Assembly (NCBI GenBank): GCA_002369175.1
Contig: DFES01000139.1
Span: forward strand, 1 to 17,861
DNA from: Selenomonadaceae bacterium UBA3796
GTDB taxonomy: Bacteria; Bacillota; Negativicutes; Selenomonadales; Selenomonadaceae
Direction: 5' to 3'
Length of the DNA stretch: 17,861 nucleotides
Position numbers and translations under genes: made by a program. Positions 14,276-17,861 of this stretch are shown here, in pieces (position 1 is the first letter of the stretch; every line of letters starts with the position of its first letter). The notes under the pieces are model-generated. The model saw only the letters and a program-made list of their open reading frames with translations. It had not been told where the DNA came from and searched no databases.

Positions 14276-16399
14276 TCATGGATGCCAGTCTTCCCCAAGA
14301 GGTTCCCATCTGACTACCTTTTGCTTGAGGAGGAAATAAAATTTTGATCCAAGGCCGTATATGCTTTCCACCTGCAGAGAGGTTCCCATCATGTACAGCA
14401 AATTCTGGGTGATTGCTAAACCGAGACCCACGCCCTCTATGTTGCGATTGCGGTTTTCCTCCAATCGCTCGAATTTCTGGAACAATTTGTCCATATCCTC
14501 TGGCTTGATGCCGATGCCGCTGTCCTTCACCGCTATATGGAGCAGGATGCTGTCCGGCTCGTCCTCAATGCGCTGGAACCCCACAGAAAAAATAAGGCTG
14601 CCTCTTTCCGTATATTTCACCGCATTAATCAAAATATTTGCAACAACTTGTTTGATACGTGCTTCATCGCCGAACAGCCGCCTGGGGGTGTCCTTGTCAA
14701 ATTCATGGGAGACTGCAAGCCCCTTGGCAGCCGCCTGGAGCCGAATACTGCCGATCAGCTCGCGGATAACCTTGGACAGGTCGTATTCCACGGGTGCAAG
14801 CTCGATCTTTCCTGACTCGATCCTGGAGAAATCGAGAATGTTATTGACCAGTTCCAAAAGCGTTCGTCCCGCATTCTTTATCTTTTCTGCATAATCAAGG
14901 ATGTTTTTTTCCCCGCATTCACGGAGAATCATTTCGTTCATGCCCAGCATTGCATTGATTGGTGTGCGTATCTCGTGGGATATATTGGAAAGGAACACGG
15001 ATTTTGCTTCGCTGGTGGCCACTACGCGTTCTGACACATTGATCAGAGCATCCCGCTCCTTCCTTTCGCGGTCGATATCCTCGGCAAGCAGAAGAATCCG
15101 GGAAGGATTTCCATCCGAGTCCTTCTGGGATACGATGAATCTCAGCCGGATCCATCGGTGGGTCACCGTGAAGAACTCCATGGAGAGGAGCCCCACATTT
15201 TTCAGCCGCTCCGTCAAGGTATCCAATGCTACAAAGCGAAGCAGATCCTCCAGTGAGACATCGTCCGCGAGCTCCCGCGCCATGGATTCCATCGTGCTGC
15301 TGGCTTTCTGCTTCGGATTGCCTGCATGCCTGAAAAAGAAGGCACGCGGAGGCCGGATCACGTTAAAGCGATCCGCCGCCACATCCACTTCGTACATGGC
15401 CAGATAGATATTCGCCAGAGATGTGAGGCGCTTGTTCAGCTGCCTGGCTTCCGTATACTGCTGATAGAATTTCGTCATGATATAGGAGAGGATCAGGATC
15501 ACGGCTATCACAACCGTTATTGTGATCCACAAGAGAAATTCCAAGGGCTGGAACACATTCGTCGCGTTTTTCACGGACAGACAGTACCACCCATTCCTGA
15601 CCTTTGCCACGTGAACGATGTAATTCTCGCCTGCATAATCCATTTCGAAGGAATCGCCGGCAGCATGGTTGACCTTTTCCAGCAGCAATGCACCGAATGT
15701 GCCTGTTTCCTCATCGTAGCTCTTGCCGATTTCATTGGGATTGGAATGAGCGACGATCACATTGCGGCTGTCTATGATGAGTTCAATGTCTGCGTTTCCG
15801 GAGACAACAGCCTCTTCTGCAATCTCCTGGACTCTGTCCAATCCGAGATTCATGCCCAGTACGCTTTCGCCATCCCCCAATTCTTTTGCCACCGTCATGA
15901 TGAACTTTCCCGTATGTACATCAATGTAAGGTTCGACGATGGTGATCCCGCCTTCGTTTTCCATGGCCTTGGTATACCATGGACGTGCCGTCGCATCGAA
16001 CCCTGCGTATGGAACCCACCCGCTGCCGTCAATATACTCTCCTTTGATGTAACTGTAGATTTCCCTGGAGTTGTTGATGAGCGATTGAGAAACTGCTGTG
16101 TACTGTTCCTTCAAATAAATCTGGATCTCTCGTTTCGTGCGCTGCTCTGCAAGCATAGTCTTCAACGTGTAGGCAGTAAGCTGGATGACATCCGCAGTCT
16201 GGGAAAAATACTCTTCCAGGTGGTCTGCTGTCCGCATGGCGGCCATCTGGCCGTCAAAGATGATTCTGTCGCGCTTCTCATTATAAAGCATATAATGATA
16301 TGCGAGAATGATACCGGCAAAGAAGGTCACTACGACTGCAGAAATCAGGATATTTGCTGCCGACCTGCTGAAAACGCGGCTCCTTAACTTTTCGAGCAT
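14276..16399 (-). CDS. dCache-domain sensor histidine kinase without receiver domain
   Basis: 707 residues. TM1 is at about 16-37, a large extracytoplasmic double-Cache sensor at 40-285 (GWVPYAGFDATARPWYTKA, then VEPYIDVHTGKFIMTVAKEL and VLGMNLGLD; the W-Y-T-K-A string is a dCache hallmark that usually binds amino acids or other small ligands), TM2 at about 288-309, a PAS-like linker at 320-445, HisKA with H475 in SHEIRTP, and HATPase with N588/N592, DSGIGI (626-631) and GVGLG (656-660). It ends KVVRWEPLGEDWHP, exactly where the paralogous hybrid kinase (KVVSWEPLGDYET) continues into REC and HPt. It therefore needs a partner receiver, perhaps that of the hybrid kinase or the REC-GGDEF protein. 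The start at 16399 has AGGGAG 10 nt upstream. It follows recG by 62 nt with no terminator that I can see. Confidence 0.92.
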   Translation of the reverse strand: MLEKLRSRVFSRSAANILISAVVVTFFAGIILAYHYMLYNEKRDRIIFDGQMAAMRTADHLEEYFSQTADVIQLTAYTLKTMLAEQRTKREIQIYLKEQYTAVSQSLINNSREIYSYIKGEYIDGSGWVPYAGFDATARPWYTKAMENEGGITIVEPYIDVHTGKFIMTVAKELGDGESVLGMNLGLDRVQEIAEEAVVSGNADIELIIDSRNVIVAHSNPNEIGKSYDEETGTFGALLLEKVNHAAGDSFEMDYAGENYIVHVAKVRNGWYCLSVKNATNVFQPLEFLLWITITVVIAVILILSYIMTKFYQQYTEARQLNKRLTSLANIYLAMYEVDVAADRFNVIRPPRAFFFRHAGNPKQKASSTMESMARELADDVSLEDLLRFVALDTLTERLKNVGLLSMEFFTVTHRWIRLRFIVSQKDSDGNPSRILLLAEDIDRERKERDALINVSERVVATSEAKSVFLSNISHEIRTPINAMLGMNEMILRECGEKNILDYAEKIKNAGRTLLELVNNILDFSRIESGKIELAPVEYDLSKVIRELIGSIRLQAAAKGLAVSHEFDKDTPRRLFGDEARIKQVVANILINAVKYTERGSLIFSVGFQRIEDEPDSILLHIAVKDSGIGIKPEDMDKLFQKFERLEENRNRNIEGVGLGLAITQNLLYMMGTSLQVESIYGLGSKFYFLLKQKVVRWEPLGEDWHP

Positions 16400-16461
16400 A
16401 GAATATGGTCTCCCTTCCGGCTCGTATTGCCCTACACTCCCTATCGACTACATCAAAGATT

Positions 16462-17861
16462 TCACGTTTCCATGATGTGGAGAAAATGATCTTTGTACTG
16501 CAGGACCAGGACAGCCGCAACTCTTTGCATATCCTCTTCATTCCCTATGGTTTCCAGCGCGGCCTGTCTCGCTTTCAGCAGGATGTCCAAATCCGTAAGG
16601 ACATCGGCAATCCTGAGATCCGGCAGGCCGTGCTGCATGGTTCCGAAAAACTCGCCGGGTCCTCTGAGCTTGAGATCCTCTTCCGCCAGAAGAAATCCGT
16701 CGCTGATGGTCTCCATGAGCTGCAGCCGTTCCCTTGCAGCGTCCGACCGGCGATCGGATACGAGTATGCAAAAGGATGCATACGACCCGCGCCCAATCCG
16801 TCCGCGCAGCTGATGAAGCTGTGCCAGGCCAAATCGCTCCGCATGCTCCACCACCATGATGCTTGCATTCGGAACGTTGACTCCCACCTCTATGACCGTA
16901 GTGGACACCAGGAGCTTGATGTTCCCTTCATAAAACCCCTTCATGACGGATTCTTTTTCCGCCGGTTTCATCCTTCCATGGACGATTCCGCAGGAAATCC
17001 CGCGGAAAATACCGCTCCGGAGCTCTTCGTACACCTCCTGGGCGGAGGGCAGCGGAAATTCTTCATTCATCTCCACCAGAGGGCAGACCACATAAGCCTG
17101 CCTGCCCTCCTGTATCTGCTTGCGCACAAATTCGTAGATCAGCGGACGACGCTCCGGATGTCGGACAAACGTTCTGACCTGTCGGCGTCCCGGCGGCATT
17201 TGCCGGATCAGTGAGACATCCAGATCACCATAAACCGTCAGCGTCATGGTGCGTGGAATCGGCGTTGCCGTCATGACCAGTACATCCGGAAGCAGATCCC
17301 CCTGTCTCTCCAGCGCCGCCCTCTGTGCAATACCGAAACGATGCTGCTCATCCGTCACTACGAGTCCGAGCCTTGCAAAGTGGACGCCCTCCTGAATAAG
17401 GGCATGGGTGCCGATCACAAGATCCAATTCATGACTGCGGATTTTCTCATACATTTCGTCCCGCTGCTTTTTCGTCAGCCGCCCCGATAAAAAACCGATG
17501 CGCAGACCAAAGCTTCCGAGGCTTTTGGAAAAACCTTGATAATGCTGTTCTGCCAGAATTTCCGTAGGCGCCATAAGCGCCCCCTGATAACCGTTTTCCA
17601 CCGTTTTCACAAGGGAAAGCATGGCGATGACCGTTTTTCCGGAGCCTACATCACCCTGCACAAGACGCCGCATGGGAACCGCGCGTTCCATATCCCGGCA
17701 GATTTCTCTCCACGCCTTTTTCTGATCCTCTGTCAGAGCAAAGGGAAGGGATTCCTCCACCTGCTCCATGAGACGGCTGTTCTGCAGATGCCGTATGCCT
17801 CGCTTCCCTTCCCTGTTCTGCTTCCTGACCAGCATAAGGCCGCACTGGATGAGATAAAGCT
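16462..17861 (-). CDS. recG: ATP-dependent DNA helicase RecG (5' end beyond window)
   Basis: The frame is open to the right edge (LYLIQCGLMLVRKQ reads in before an internal ATG at 17835), so about 466 C-terminal residues of a roughly 680-residue protein are seen. Motifs in order: FALTEDQKKAWREI, Walker A GDVGSGKT, MAPTEILAEQH, VIGTHALIQEGV, TDEQHRFG (the DEQH form seen in RecG instead of DEAH), MTATPIPRT, VCPLVEMNEE, HGRMKPAEKE, TVIEVGVNVPNAS, HQLRGRIGRG and LKLRGPGEFFGTMQHGLPD. RecG remodels stalled replication forks and branch-migrates recombination junctions. The wedge domain is outside the window. This is a housekeeping gene and anchors the right side as core chromosome. Confidence 0.95.
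   Translation of the reverse strand, partial: LYLIQCGLMLVRKQNREGKRGIRHLQNSRLMEQVEESLPFALTEDQKKAWREICRDMERAVPMRRLVQGDVGSGKTVIAMLSLVKTVENGYQGALMAPTEILAEQHYQGFSKSLGSFGLRIGFLSGRLTKKQRDEMYEKIRSHELDLVIGTHALIQEGVHFARLGLVVTDEQHRFGIAQRAALERQGDLLPDVLVMTATPIPRTMTLTVYGDLDVSLIRQMPPGRRQVRTFVRHPERRPLIYEFVRKQIQEGRQAYVVCPLVEMNEEFPLPSAQEVYEELRSGIFRGISCGIVHGRMKPAEKESVMKGFYEGNIKLLVSTTVIEVGVNVPNASIMVVEHAERFGLAQLHQLRGRIGRGSYASFCILVSDRRSDAARERLQLMETISDGFLLAEEDLKLRGPGEFFGTMQHGLPDLRIADVLTDLDILLKARQAALETIGNEEDMQRVAAVLVLQYKDHFLHIMET

Noticed and set aside
1..17861. tRNA, rRNA, CRISPR array, intact IS element
   Set aside because: Looked for cloverleaf-like 3' ends, regular spaced repeats, and transposase genes with flanking inverted repeats by eye; none found. 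The Rpn gene is a nuclease and not evidence of an insertion sequence.

Overview
The window looks like a chromosomal segment of a low-to-moderate GC, Gram-negative-type Firmicute, most likely Negativicutes (Selenomonas-like). That placement is inferred from the overall look of the proteins (UraA, RluA, class IIA aldolase, RecG, hybrid kinases) and not from any marker gene. The window splits into an accessory half (about 1-6430) and a core half (about 6435 to the right edge).

Accessory half. On the minus strand, a small helix-turn-helix protein is followed 27 nt later by a large PP-loop 'PAPS reductase-family' protein with N-terminal zinc ribbons and a C-terminal ferredoxin-like cysteine cluster, which runs off the left edge. 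On the plus strand is an intact Rpn/PD-(D/E)XK nuclease gene with its own promoter and a possible internal start for a 63-residue C-terminal product. Next comes a decayed block, all on the minus strand. In transcription order it holds a relaxase/helicase remnant (TraA/TrwC-like, internally deleted), a RelB/DinJ-type antitoxin without a toxin, an OLD-like ATPase-TOPRIM nuclease gene broken by at least four frameshifts and carrying a Lys-to-Glu change in Walker A, and the first ~85 codons of a site-specific DNA methyltransferase cut off at its DPPY motif. This is best read as the graveyard of an integrated conjugative element that carried restriction or defence genes. The PP-loop and Rpn genes next to it are still open.

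Core half. On the plus strand are uraA (uracil permease), overlapping by 4 nt an RluA-family pseudouridine synthase gene, then fba (class II aldolase) with its own promoter, closed by a strong bidirectional terminator at 9782-9816. Everything to the right is on the minus strand: recG (partial at the right edge), a dCache sensor histidine kinase, a paralogous hybrid kinase (HK-REC-HPt), and a REC-GGDEF response regulator that also has a degenerate second GGDEF-like domain. The last three read as one phosphorelay feeding cyclic-di-GMP synthesis.

No rRNA, tRNA, CRISPR array or intact insertion sequence was seen. The most interesting points are the HTH plus zinc-ribbon/PP-loop/ferredoxin pair, the possible intragenic product of the Rpn gene, the toxin-less antitoxin fused in layout to an OLD ATPase, and the degenerate GGDEF tail on the response regulator.
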